Positions 44,361 through 55,191 of a stretch of 64,000 bases of DNA are shown in pieces. The notes under the pieces are model-generated. The model saw nothing but the letters and a program-made list of their open reading frames with translations. It searched no databases and was not told where the DNA came from. The translations under genes and the position numbers were made by a program. Origin of the DNA: Acanthosepion pharaonis (taxonomy: Eukaryota; Mollusca; Cephalopoda; Sepiida; Sepiidae); assembly GCA_903632075.3 (NCBI GenBank), contig CAHIKZ030001813.1, forward strand, positions 2,928,501 through 2,992,500, given 5' to 3'. Within the stretch, counting starts at the first letter, position 1. Every line of letters begins with the position of its first letter.

Positions 44361-44639
44361 GAGAGGTTTTACGAATATTAGTTATTTCAGAAGAGCTACT
44401 GAAGTTGTGCACTCAACTGTCAGCGGTTCTCCAATGGCTGAAAAAGGCTCAGAAAACTGGATATACATGGCATCATTCAAAGGTGGAATAATAAGATTGA
44501 GAAGGAAGGAAAATATATTAAAAACTGAATGTGGAATCCTGAGATGTTTCTGTTTATATCAAAATTCATTTTTGTGCTTCTACACTTAAATGTATTGTAA
44601 TTAAAAAAAAATAACATATATTACTTTTTAATTGACTCT

Positions 44640-44725
44640 CACAGACTGGATAACCAGTTTAAGAGAACAACTCTGAATTCAAAACCAGTATGTAGCGCAT
44701 ATTATACAACTATTGAAAAGAGTAT
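44640..44725 (+). mobile_element. SINE body fragment
   Basis: ggataaccagtttaagagaa then caactctgaattcaaaacca matches the body module shared by the SINEs at 3.4 and 46.96 kb; no pol III head is visible. Confidence 0.5.
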
Positions 44726-44914
44726 GAAGTTCACAATTAATTTCAGTGTGGAATGGTGGACTTTATGATCTCGACTGAGGACGAACAAAAGATTTATGCG
44801 CGTGAATATACGTGCAAGAATCATTAAAGACATTATCTTCGTTTTAGAATGAGTTAAAGAAAAAGCAATCCACACAAACTAAAATTGTTTGATTTTATTT
44901 ACCAGAATATAATG

Positions 44915-45252
44915 ATGCATAATTACTATATGATGATACTTTATCAGTATATGACGATGCATAATCGATGCATAATCAGTGTATGACGATAGTTAACCAC
45001 GATATTACGATGCATTATTAATATATAATGATGAATTATAAGTATATGATGATGCATAATTAGTATGTGACCATACTTATCATTATATGACAATGCATTA
45101 TCAGTATATGATGATGCATTATCAGCATATGACGATGCATTATCATGATATGATGATGCATAATCAGGATATGATGATGAATTATAAGTATATGATGATG
45201 CATAATTAGTATATGTCTTTAGTTAATCACGATACTTAATCAGTATACAATT
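44915..45252. repeat. 21-bp minisatellite, about 16 units
   Basis: Degenerate units of tatgatgatgcataatcagta. A higher-order copy is visible: gatgaattataagtatatga starts at 45030 and again at 45176, about seven units apart. AT-rich, non-coding. Confidence 0.9.
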
Positions 45253-45958
45253 TTTGACGTTAAATAATCAACTGATTTTGCATTCTTTCAATAACGTGAA
45301 TATTATTGATGGACACAAAATTTATTTTTGCATTATTCAAATCGAATGATACACAAATGACATTGATATTTTAAATTCACGGTTTATCTTTTCATAGAAA
45401 TCTAATCGTTTCTCCAGACTTGTGGCACTTTTTCAAAATTGGTTTTCCTTTTGATTTTTCTATATTATGCATTCATTAAATATTTTACCAAACATCGGTA
45501 TCTTGATAAATATAATATAATCAATATTTACGTCGATGACTTTTCAAATCACTATAATTATGTAAATTTATTTTACCAACAAACAACTTTTATATGTATT
45601 TTTTGCTTTTTTTTCTAGTTGTTTATTCATTGCCGACCAAGAGAAATAAAACATTCATGAATTTCAGTGCAATAAGACAAATTAAATCAATCTAATTCAA
45701 AAATGTTTATTTAATTATTAATTTCTCAGATTACTTTCTTCAGATTCTTGTTATCCAAACGTCACTCACCGCAGCCATTTGCTACCTATTCATCAAAAAG
45801 CCAAGACATTGAAATTACACATTACTTCAAACAAAATGTTAGGAAGGAAACCCTCATCTATAATGGAAAGATCGATAACAGCTAGACTTGAGAAACTTAT
45901 TTTCCTGAAAAATTGTATTAAGAGAAAGATTTTATAAATTACAACCGATAACGTACTA

Positions 45959-45960
<2 letters not shown>
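45253..45960. other. AT-rich spacer
   Basis: No feature recognised. Confidence 0.5.

Positions 45961-46021
<61 letters not shown>
45961..46021. repeat. (TA)n microsatellite
   Basis: About 30 pure TA units. Confidence 0.97.
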
Positions 46022-46023
<2 letters not shown>

Positions 46024-46162
46024 TACAGGTAATCGATCCGTTGGTATATAATCTGGGTGGATCCTTGTAATATTAATTATTAAAACTGATTCGCAGAGAG
46101 CTCGATGTATATGTTATAACAGAGCATATGTATTTTTTTAAAGAAGAATCAAAAAATTTCAA

Positions 46163-46262
46163 CATGGGATAGTTTTTCAAGCCATTCTGTACGCGGCTAT
46201 CATCTAAGACTTAGGGCTGATGATAGCCGCGTACAGAACGGCTTGACATAGACTATCCCATG
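46163..46262. mobile_element. palindromic MITE-like element
   Basis: Arms 46163-46204 and 46219-46262 (catgggatag... and its inverse) agree at about 90%; the core gtacgcggctatcatc is perfect. The loop is 14 nt. High GC in the arms contrasts with the AT-rich surroundings. Non-coding. Confidence 0.85.
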
Positions 46263-46295
46263 ACTATTTTGTTGTTTTTCATATATATATTTTTG

Positions 46296-46298
<3 letters not shown>

Positions 46299-46331
<33 letters not shown>
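46299..46331. repeat. (TA)n microsatellite
   Basis: Pure TA units. Confidence 0.97.
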
Positions 46332-46336
<5 letters not shown>

Positions 46337-46575
46337 AGATTTTCCACATGAGAAAACACCATAAAAGAAAAAGAAATACCTAGAAGAGTTTCCATAAAAT
46401 GATAATGGTAATAATAAAAAGAAACCAGTAAAAACATAGAGAAGAGGGTAAGAAAACAATTTGAAAAAAAAAATCAGGACGGGAAAAAAAAGAAAGGAGT
46501 GAAACATAAGAGTTAAGAAAAATTAAGAAGTAAAGTAACATGTCGAAAATTCCAAACACAAAGAAGTTTTTCGTT

Positions 46576-46579
<4 letters not shown>

Positions 46580-46648
<69 letters not shown>
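46580..46648. repeat. (TA)n microsatellite
   Basis: About 34 pure TA units. Confidence 0.97.
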
Positions 46649-46652
<4 letters not shown>

Positions 46653-46676
46653 TGTCGTGCAGTTCAATTTACATGA

Positions 46677-46772
46677 CATGAATCATTCATACAAAAAACA
46701 GATATAGAAGTTAATGATTTAAATGGCGAGAATCATTAACTTCTATATCTGTTTTTGTATGAATGATTCATG
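46677..46772. repeat. fold-back palindrome with 42-43-bp arms
   Basis: Arms 46677-46719 and 46731-46772 are inverse copies with a single one-base indel in an A/T run; the loop is 11 nt. It lies between (TA)n and a SINE. Confidence 0.95.
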
Positions 46773-46796
46773 TAATATGTGTGTGTGAGAGTGTGA

Positions 46797-47060
46797 GGCA
46801 CGGTGGAGTAATGGATAGCGGCTCGGATTGAGGAATCGGAGAACCAAGTTCGAATTCCAGTTATATTCACTTATGTGCTAATACACCTGGGAAAGTTATT
46901 AATCCTTGTATCCCTCCAGCTATGGTAAAATAGCAGAACAGAGTAGGTTCTATAGTCTTGGATGGCAACTGGTCTAGGAGAAGAAAAACTCTGAATTCAA
47001 AACCTGTGGAGGGTTGTTTGAGGACCTTGTGGTACGTAGTGCACCAGGTCTCTCGGTATT
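46797..47060 (+). mobile_element. tRNA-derived SINE
   Basis: The head has tggagtaatgg (A box, one mismatch) and agttcgaattc (B box). The body has ggttctatagtcttggatgg then aaaactctgaattcaaaacc. The head gtaatggatagcggctcgga is shared with the copy at 54.82 kb, while the body module is shared with the SINE at 3.4 kb. No target-site duplication found. Confidence 0.75.
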
Positions 47061-47199
47061 CAGCCCTTCAAAGTGTGAGGTTGGTTCTGCACAAAGTCTT
47101 CACCAATATAATCAAATCATATGTGTTGGTGTCTGGGTTGTCGGTTCCTAGGAACTGAGCTGCTTGACCTTCATACATCGAATACGGCGGAGAGTCCAC

Positions 47200-47202
<3 letters not shown>

Positions 47203-47232
<30 letters not shown>
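47203..47232. repeat. (TA)n microsatellite
   Basis: TA units with one GTA interruption. Confidence 0.95.
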
Positions 47233-47233
<1 letters not shown>

Positions 47234-47452
47234 CAACATTTTTATTTACTTGCGCATGATCAGACAGTTTCTTCATCACCGATTTTCAAAATAGGCGTTT
47301 GTTTATTTTGTACGCTCCCATGATCTTTTGTTCTTTTCACAAAGAAATGCCTCAGCGTACTGACAGTTAGGAATAATTTAATTCCCATTTTATTAAACCA
47401 TTCAGCGCTTAACGGGAATTATGCTTTGTATACTGATGCAGATATTGATATG

Positions 47453-48110
47453 CTAGGTCCTAGCTATGAAGGCCTGAGCGGGTGGGACTAAAGAATTTAT
47501 CATGTTAAAATATTTGTAATCGTAAAAGCGATAAAGTAGTGAGAGGCTAACAACATTTCGTTTGTGAGATAATGGTTTGTAGCGTGGATAATAATTCATC
47601 ACCCATAAGACCGCATAGATGCTTTTCGGGGATGGACCTGCCCATATATAGCAGCAATACTTCATTCTTGGCCTGATCTAACTCTTGTAAAGATAGAACA
47701 TAGGAGCAGAATTAAGGTATTTTCTGGAGAGAACCGATCATCTTTCTGTCATCTTTAGCAATGGCTCGACTATATGAGTTCCATTTGAGGTCTGGTATGA
47801 GTTTTATACCCAATAAGCGTTCAAGACAAAGAATGTCATTGAGGGCATGGGCGCTCATCACGAATAGAGCCAATATTGGTTCTGTTCGGTGGTGATGACA
47901 CGTTATTAGCTTTGTTTTGGAGACATTAATGAAACAAAGTCTTTCTCCCACTGAACTGCAAGAGTTCACTCAGAGGAGAGATCTGCTGCCACTCTGCATT
48001 CTTGGGCAGATGTTTAATATAAAGTATAAAGAGCATAAGCCCGAGGGGAAAGAGCATTGAGGGATGTCAACATAGACTTCAAGTGAATCAGTGGACTGAT
48101 CATTAACAAC
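47453..48110 (-). pseudogene. LINE family J, RT thumb to C-terminal region
   Basis: Minus strand: SPLGLMLFIL-like remnant (48.0-48.06 kb), then LCFINVSKTKLITCHHHRTE, LERLLGIKLIPDLKWNSYSR and AIAKDDRKMIGSL (47712-47969). Next is MKYCCYIWAG, and in another frame HKRNVVSLSLLYRFY with SLVPPAQAF (47453-47665). The copy is broken by two frameshifts. Confidence 0.8.
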
Positions 48111-49009
48111 GACTTTCATAAATCTTCAGTGGTTTCCAAACGTTTTTTTCTCCGGACCGCATTTTCGGAATTAAAATTTGCTCACGCCTCACCAACTTTA
48201 TACATTTAAAAATAAAGAAAAACAGAGAAAGGGTTAAAGAAATATAACCCCGGATTCGAAATCAGAACATTATCATTGATAACTCTCTCCTCCAATTTGC
48301 GGACCCTAGTTACTATATTCTTAATACTTTATATATAGCAAAAATATCACAATGATAAAATCGGTCAGTAATTAATTATAACTAATTATACTGGGACTCA
48401 TGCATGTAATTACAAGTAATCCATAATAATAATTTAAATTTTGATTTTTGTGATGTCAACGAACACTTTTTGCCACTTTTATAATGTCAACGTCTACTCG
48501 TTGTCATTTTCGTAATGCTTGTTGTAGTAGAGACTTTGTAATCGCAGATACAACTATAGTAACGCCATTGAACAATACTGGTGTCAGACGCTTTCGAATA
48601 ACACTCTCACTAATAGTACTTGTTCGATAATACTCACTCGAAAGTAACCACCGAATAGTGATCTGTGTAGTGATCAGTATAAAGAATAGTATAGTGAATA
48701 GTATGAAGAATAACGATCCGTATAGTAATAGAGGATAATGTAGAAATAGTGAGCCGTATAGTCATAGAGGATAGAATAGAAATTGTGATCAAGTAGACGC
48801 CACGCTAATTCCCATATATACATTTCTTTTACTATCACGTGATCTACTTATTCAAAATGGGATCGCCTGTGTTTGCTCTCTGGCGATCTATGTTCAAACC
48901 ACAGTATTGGCAGCGACATTTTATTCCTATATGGCAATATTTATTTTTGGCATATGAATTTTTTAAACGGTTTCTAAATTTTTGTTTGTCTTTCAATCAT
49001 TTCGCTTCA
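48111..49009. other. spacer with one possible transposon end and a two-unit repeat
   Basis: cagtggtttccaaacg at 48127 resembles a hAT-type terminal sequence, but no partner end was found. Two tandem units of about 38 bp (ccgtatagtaatagaggata and ccgtatagtcatagaggata) lie at 48717-48795. Confidence 0.4.
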
Positions 49010-49230
49010 CCTGCTATTCTCCTTCGCCAAACCTATGGGTCAATCCGTACCTTTTGAGAATCTCTGAACCTGACAGGAAAGACTTCATAACGAAGCAGGT
49101 TCTCACCGAGATTACATAACTGGCGAGCTTGTGCAGCAATCCCCTGTGCCACACCTTCTCAAAGACCTTCGAAATTTCGCCATTAACAAAATTACAGAAA
49201 TCATAATTGATATAGTGATTTTCCAAGCGT
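49010..49230 (-). pseudogene. LINE reverse transcriptase fragment
   Basis: The minus strand reads FVNGEISKVFEKVWHRGLLH then KLASYVISV (about 49100-49195), the first RT motif (DISKAFDKVWH.GLL) of Jockey/CR1-type elements. It is cut by a SINE on its 5' side. Confidence 0.65.
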
Positions 49231-49234
49231 AGCT

Positions 49235-49360
49235 TAGCTGTGGCACAAGGCCGAAATTAGGGGGCACCCAGTGAGGATCGAACTCACTACTCAGTCGTAA
49301 TTGTTCTAGCGAGCCAAGCTTGCTAACCATTACACCGCCTTGAGGTGCCCCTAATCATAA
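49235..49360 (-). mobile_element. SINE with tRNA-like head (minus strand)
   Basis: The minus strand reads ggcacctcaaggcggtgtaa then tggttagcaagcttggctcg, with gagttcgatcctcactgggt as B-box region (plus-strand 49268-49287). The last block is shared with the head at 5.4 kb. It appears to be inserted into the LINE fragment at 49.2 kb. Confidence 0.65.
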
Positions 49361-49735
49361 TTACGACAGTGGTGATATATCAGAAGACCTATGTAGTTTC
49401 CATTTTCATCGTCCTAAGAAGCCAGGTGCAATCGAATGTGAACGCCATCAGATAAATGCCTAATGTGATAGATAACAAAACTTATCATTCGAATTCTGAT
49501 AAATAGTTCGTGTAGCAGGATTAGACCAGAAATAAGACAAGAACAATGAACAAGAAATGCGATATTTATGCCCATAATTATACCAGAAAGTGCAATATAA
49601 ATGCAGAGGGATGTATACCTATGTTTTATAAATTATACAAAACTGTTTGTTAAAGTGCATTACAAAGAACGGTTTGAGCTGCTAGGTAAGCTAGATTTAT
49701 TTAGGAAAGATAGAATAATTCACAGCTTATACTGA
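49361..49735. other. spacer
   Basis: Nothing recognised. Confidence 0.45.
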
Positions 49736-49739
49736 GAGC

Positions 49740-50565
49740 AAACCATCTGCATAATTCACCATTACAGTGAGGTGGGGTTAAAGGATTAGAACTCCTACCA
49801 GGATTTATTATTAGCGGCCACAATTTTATAAACATAAAATGTGCAGATGACACTGTACTGATATCAGAGAGAGAAAGGAAACTCTAGGAACTCCTGTCAT
49901 AGAATAAAGGAAAGTTAAAAGAAATGATCAAATATCAATTGTAAGAAGACATATATGCAAGTCCGTAAAAGGATCAACCCAAACTACGAAATGGAGACAC
50001 CAAAATCAAGCAACTACAAAAATTTAAATATCTAAGTAATATTTTGACAGAGGACGGAAAATGTGACATCGAAATCCGAAGGCGGATTGGAATGACAAAG
50101 ACGGTCTTCCAATGCCAAGCTGTTAAAAGCAAAGACATGAGTAATGAACTGTTATATAATATCAATCCTCCTATATGCCAGTGGATGCTGGATAATCTCC
50201 TTCAGCTATGAAAAAGAGACTTAAAGCAACAATAATGTGGTTCTACAGAAGGATGTTGAGAAGCCCATGGACTGAACATGTCAGTCACGAGTTTTAGAGA
50301 AAATGGAAACAAAATGCGAATTTATTCTTAGAATTAGAAAGAGCCAAGAGAAATTTCTATGGCGCATAATGAGGAAAGCAGGTTTGGAAAATTTGTCACT
50401 CATGGGACATACTGAGGGAAAGAGAGATAAAGGAAATCAGTGAATAAACTACCTAACGAGCTTATCGATCGGAGAGTAGGGATTAGGAGAGATAGCAAAA
50501 CGAGAAATCTTACTAAGGGCAGCAACGAAGAGGACGTGATCACTCAGGCCCTCAAGAGATACGGC
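49740..50565 (+). pseudogene. LINE family C, RT to C-terminus
   Basis: Plus strand: LPGFIISGHNFINIKCADDT then VLISEREGKL (about 49790-49890), with the catalytic pair DD retained as CADD. Next is KIKQLQKFKYLSNILTEDGK then CDIEIRRRIGMTKT (50.0-50.11 kb). The tail has .GSTEGC.E.HGLNMSV (50.24-50.29 kb) and a family C end near 50.4-50.56 kb. It is the longest family C copy here, with many stops. Confidence 0.75.
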
Positions 50566-50649
50566 ACATAGAAGAAGATATATTATATGTATATAATTAT
50601 ATGTATTCCAGACAAATCTGAACGAGTGAATGTGCTTTGAAGGCGAAAT

Positions 50650-50800
50650 AGATCCTTGATTGAAGCTCTTCGTAGACGAGCGGTCAAAGCACGCTGGACA
50701 CGGGCTTGCGTTCCCCATTGCAAGACGTTGGTTCGTATCCTGCCGAGGGAAAATTTCCGTTATAACGTTCTCTCGAGTACGCAGGCCGATAGTCGAAGTA
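50650..50800 (+). mobile_element. SINE head, tRNA-like
   Basis: tagacgagcggtcaaagcac (A-box region) and ggttcgtatcc (B box, one mismatch, 50730-50740) are about 50 bp apart, with GC-rich sequence between. The cloverleaf does not close, so it is not a functional tRNA gene. Confidence 0.55.
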
Positions 50801-50863
50801 CATACTGTTTAAAAATAAACGAAGTTGGTACCACTAAAAAATAATGTTGGGCTTATATACTGT

Positions 50864-51148
50864 GTGTAACAGCAAAATTGTCCAAATCGTGTAACTGCAA
50901 AATTGTCCAATTTTTAGATTAAGTTTTGAACTGTTGTATCTTAGAAATGATTAAAGATATCTTACTGGAATTCTTCGAGGTTTTTATAACACTATTGGAC
51001 TCTGAGCAATAAGAATGTGTAATTACTCTCCAATCTAAACAGAAGAATCATGATGAAATCGATCAAAAACGAACATTCCATTTTCATCATTAATTAATCA
51101 TAGCTAAGGATTGGTAGCTCATGAAGCATTGAAATAAAGTTCAAATAA

Positions 51149-51190
<42 letters not shown>

Positions 51191-51768
51191 CCAGGATCAT
51201 TTTCCAACTTATTCAAGATGATCTTCGCTCTCTCTAACCTTCAAACTTTCTGCCACAGAGTAACAAGATGCTTCACAGGTTTCACGTACGATTTCATTTT
51301 CAAACCTTTTTTCACTGCGTTTGAACTATCATATCTGAAACTCCTCTTTCACGTGCCAAACAATTTATGAATTGAGTTGTATATTTTCTAACTGATCTCT
51401 TTAGCTCTAAGTTGAAATGATGAAATCTCTTGCTGTTGTGACCTCCTAATCCAGTTTTCTTCCATGGTGTTCCCTCTTTTTAAAATTTATTCACCGTTCT
51501 CTTGATGATTCTTGAATGGACTTTGAAAATGGAAATCAGAGTATAAATGGTGGTACCATTAATGAAAGCCTGAATGATCTCTTTTAAGTTGAATAACTCA
51601 AAGGGTTTTTCACTGATTCTTATGAAAGATGGTGTCATTTTGACTAAACGTCTAATCTGAGAACCTGGAAAAAGAAACTCAATTAATTCAGTGTTCTTTT
51701 AGATATTAAACATTTTGTGGGATGAATAATTATACTTTTACACGATTTGGACAATTTTGCTGTTACAC
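50864..51768 (-). mobile_element. transposon with perfect 31-bp inverted ends, internally deleted maT/mariner-like
   Basis: 50864-50894 and 51738-51768 are perfect reverse complements (gtgtaacagcaaaattgtcc...). A few more matching positions extend outward to TA dinucleotides. The minus-strand interior reads IIQAFINGTTIYTLISIFKV then HSRTIKRTVNKF, later KSYVKPVKHLVTLWQKV and ERAKIILNKLEN-like sequence. This is the N-terminal DNA-binding part of an IS630/Tc1/mariner-type transposase. The catalytic half is absent; its place holds AT-rich DNA and a (TA)n tract at 51151-51185. A non-autonomous derivative. Confidence 0.8.
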
Positions 51769-51769
51769 G

Positions 51770-51876
<107 letters not shown>

Positions 51877-51928
51877 GAGGATAAAAAAGAGACAGAACTC
51901 AATGTACAGTACAGACCAACAATCTGTA

Positions 51929-52683
51929 TCTATAAAAGGCAGGATATGTGTGTGTGTGTGTTTGTGTGTAACGAATGCACGGCCGCAATTTTCTAAGGAT
52001 TTGCACCAAAATTTACATGCAAGTTAGCGGGAAGGCCAAGACCGATTTTTGCATTTCCCAACTCCCATCGATAGTGGAAATAATCGATTTTTTCATGCTT
52101 CTATGGCACTTTTCATGTAGTTTGCGGCCATTTTATACTAGCCAGAGTGAGGGCCAATAGCTGGCTTCCACGAATAGGCAGGAAGATTCTATTGGCCAGC
52201 GTGAGAGCCAACAGCTGACAGACACGAATGTTAATTAGCATGCTAGCATGCAAAAAATCGATAGCTGCATTCGTCACAAGTGGGAAAAATTTAAATCTGC
52301 ATGGAACTTTACTCCAATTGGCTCATTCGCTTGCTTAAACTCAACGTTGATTCTGATTCCGCAGAACTGGGTTGGGTGTGAAAAAGTATTTGTTATTAAC
52401 ATTCTTTTTTCATTCGGTTTTTCCAGTTACGAGTCCTATTTTTAAAGCTGATCGTTTTGTTTTCATTTTGTTTAGTTCTTTTTTCGTAACAGATTTAATG
52501 TTTAGTCGATTTTCGCAGTGTGAGATAGGCAAGAAGTAAGGCATGTAGCAACATCAGCACGGCAAAGGGCACTCCTTTAAAGGCAAGGAAGGGCAAAAAT
52601 ATTTTAAGTCAAGTGATAGCGATTGCTGTATGAGTCGTACGATTTTTGAATCAAGCACGGGCAACGCCGGGCCATGCTGCTAG
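51929..52683 (+). mobile_element. complete non-autonomous Helitron, 755 bp
   Basis: Begins TCTATAAAAGGCAGG after an A and ends ...gccatgctgCTAG before a T. An imperfect GC-rich hairpin (cgggcaacgccggg) sits about 10 nt before CTAG: the canonical 5'-TC, 3' hairpin, CTRR, A|T-insertion layout without target duplication. A (TG)n run follows the 5' end, and cggccgcaattttctaagga is part of the conserved subterminal region. No Rep/helicase ORF; it moves only in trans, if at all. Confidence 0.88.
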
Positions 52684-52792
52684 TATAATATAAAAGGCTC
52701 AAACGTTAATATTTAAACGTTATAATTTATTACATTGGAGTTGTAATCACGATCCAATTCATCAAACCTAAAAATTCAAAAGGAAACAGAAA

Positions 52793-52795
<3 letters not shown>

Positions 52796-52860
<65 letters not shown>
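52796..52860. repeat. (CA)n(TA)n compound microsatellite
   Basis: CA units followed by about 25 TA units. Confidence 0.97.
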
Positions 52861-52862
<2 letters not shown>

Positions 52863-53749
52863 CGTGTCTTTTTCTGTGCCTGTGTATATGTGTGTCTGTG
52901 TCTCTGTGTGCGTGTGTATGTGTGTTTGTACGTGTTGAAGCATATTCGATAGTATATCGTCAATTTGATTAGCTGTTGTACCCATTATATCTCTGGTGCA
53001 AAGTTTATCTTAAAGGATATTCATCTTCCTGTAAGCCTGTCTCGTTCAATCGATTCTATTCGCTTCAATTAAGTTAAAATGCATCGTAGTAATGAAGACT
53101 TCAGTCTGTTCTATCTTTGTCTATCATCCTTCCGTCTTTCTCTTTAAATATATTTCTTCTGCTCTTTATCTTTTCCGACAGCTCTTCACACTCTTCTACG
53201 ATAACCTAATCAAGTCCTTCTCTTTTCTATAATATTAATATTCGCGTTATAATTATACATGTCTTCGTCCTGTATATTTTCCAGGTGCAATATCGCAATT
53301 ACTTTTCTACCTTGCTTTCTGGGTTACATTCTTTTTGGATAGTGTCGCGTGATTTTTGTCGATAATTTCTTCATCGTTCGTGAAACTAAATTGATAATAT
53401 TTTAACAGGAGTCACTATACCTGGAATGTATTTGTTGACGAAACCCAGTACCCGATGTACTCGATAGCATCTTTCCATTTCACCCAGAAGGGAGAGTCAT
53501 AGCAGTTGTTGAATTAAGCATCTTTTTAAACGATTACATCAGCCTTGCAGTAAATTCTATGTCACAGAATCAGTAGTTGTTCCGTTGAATATAACGGACA
53601 AGAAATATTTCTTATGGTAAGAAAAATCCTTGAAGACAACACAGACATATTAAGAACATCGGGTTGTAAAAACTGTTTAAAGATATCAGAAAAAATATAA
53701 AAAAAAAGAAAAGAAATATCACATACGCGTAGCCTAAACAGCATATTTT
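52861..53749. other. spacer
   Basis: A TG-rich stretch to 52930, then ordinary sequence with no recognised feature. Confidence 0.45.
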
Positions 53750-54085
53750 TCAAAAGGAGACAAGGTGTCTACGTTGTGTTCGGAAACTAAACAAAAGCGG
53801 CAATAAAAATGAAATAAGATTACTACTATTCTCAAACGGCAGAGAGTTGGAAACAAACAAATATACCAATAATTCTTGTTATAACAAAAAAATAACACCT
53901 CCTTAAGTTAAAATGGTTGAAGTATCAGCCGAAAGCGCTCAAGACGATAAACACTATGGACATTTTCTCTACACGCTTAGTCTTCAAAAAAGATGTAAGG
54001 GAACAGGAAAAACTGAATAAATAAAAAGCTTACAAAACTCCTTGTGTGTCATATTCAACTTAACATATCTAAAACAGGGTTACGC
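53750..54085 (+). mobile_element. unrecognised coding repeat (copy 2)
   Basis: The plus strand reads SAESAQDDKHYGHFLYTLS then (after a stop) SLQNSLCVIFNLTYLKQG. It is homologous to the minus-strand frame at 11.11-11.29 kb. cgttgtgttcggaaactaaa at its left edge resembles the MITE end seen at 12.35 kb. Function unknown. Confidence 0.45.
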
Positions 54086-54091
54086 CCCACA

Positions 54092-54147
<56 letters not shown>

Positions 54148-54210
54148 AGTGTGTGTGTGTGAAAATTGTGTATATATATATATATATATAAATAAATATA
54201 TATATATATA
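54092..54210. repeat. (TG)n then (TA)n
   Basis: About 26 TG units (54092-54143), an interrupted TG run, then (TA)n at 54172-54210. Confidence 0.97.
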
Positions 54211-54275
54211 ATTATTTATATTTTATATGCGCGGTACTTATTAGAAAGCGCTCAATATCAGAGATAGAGCTAACA
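54211..54275. mobile_element. (TA)n-bounded hairpin repeat family, fragment
   Basis: gctcaatatcagagatagagc at 54250-54270 immediately after (TA)n; the rest of the element is missing. Confidence 0.6.
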
Positions 54276-54588
54276 TATTTGGTTGGATTGTCAAATGCGT
54301 ATGTATAGACACAACACCACCCATATACATACATATGTCAAATCCGAAACTGTCCACATATGTTTATATCTGTATGTGTCCCGACGGACGACCAAGTGTG
54401 TATGTGTGTCTGCGTACCTCATCGGGTGTATGAACATGCATCTATGTTTGCGTTAGCACGATCACGACGACGATTCCCCCCACTCTCACAATAACACTAA
54501 TACACGCAATCTACATAAACCCAAAAATTTGTCTGACGACCGCAAAAGCGTGAAACCCAGGGTCACAAACTCACATCAATCCAACCAA

Positions 54589-54594
<6 letters not shown>
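54276..54594. other. spacer
   Basis: No feature beyond ATA/CATA-rich DNA. Confidence 0.4.

Positions 54595-54662
<68 letters not shown>
54595..54662. repeat. (TA)n microsatellite
   Basis: About 33 pure TA units. Confidence 0.97.
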
Positions 54663-54664
<2 letters not shown>

Positions 54665-54814
54665 CGAAATTTAGGAATCTTCCACTGTATAATTATGACA
54701 GAACCATACAGGATATCTCCTTTCCTAACAAAATAACTTATATTACAAGGTGGGATATTTCAAAATAATAGTGATAATTTTTTTTTAAAAAAAGCGGTTA
54801 AGTAACGTATCTTG

Positions 54815-55010
54815 AGGAGGCACGGGGGAGTAATGGATAGCGGCTCGGATTGAGGAATCGGAGATCAGAGTTCGATTTCCAGTCAGATTACGTGCTAAAA
54901 GTATGAACCCTATTCTTCTCCTCCCAGCCACGGGTAAATAGCAGGACGGGTTCTATAGCCTTGGATGGCAACTGATCTACAACAGAAAGAAATGGCAACC
55001 TCCTGCAGTA
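54815..55010 (+). mobile_element. tRNA-derived SINE, second copy of the 46.8-kb family
   Basis: Shares gtaatggatagcggctcgga then ttgaggaatcggaga, the B-box region agttcgatttcc, and ttctatagccttggatggca with the 46.8-kb copy. It ends in an A run (aaaaaaaaa near 55010). Confidence 0.75.
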
Positions 55011-55136
55011 AAAAAAAATCTGCCACATCAGTCATATCGAAAGATACATGATCGCCTAAGCGTGTATCACGCATGGCACATATCTGAACTGAATGTATCT
55101 TGATACATCGAAATATATATATGGTATATCTTGATA

Positions 55137-55140
<4 letters not shown>

Positions 55141-55187
<47 letters not shown>
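55141..55187. repeat. (TA)n microsatellite
   Basis: Pure TA units directly abutting the mariner left end. Confidence 0.97.

Positions 55188-55191
<4 letters not shown>

Noticed and set aside
48120..48200. hAT transposon terminus (cagtggtttccaaacg)
   Set aside because: Resembles common hAT ends, but no matching opposite end or 8-bp duplication was found within several kb.
50650..50745. Candidate tRNA gene with long variable arm
   Set aside because: B box is close to consensus, but no consistent cloverleaf can be drawn; interpreted as a SINE head.
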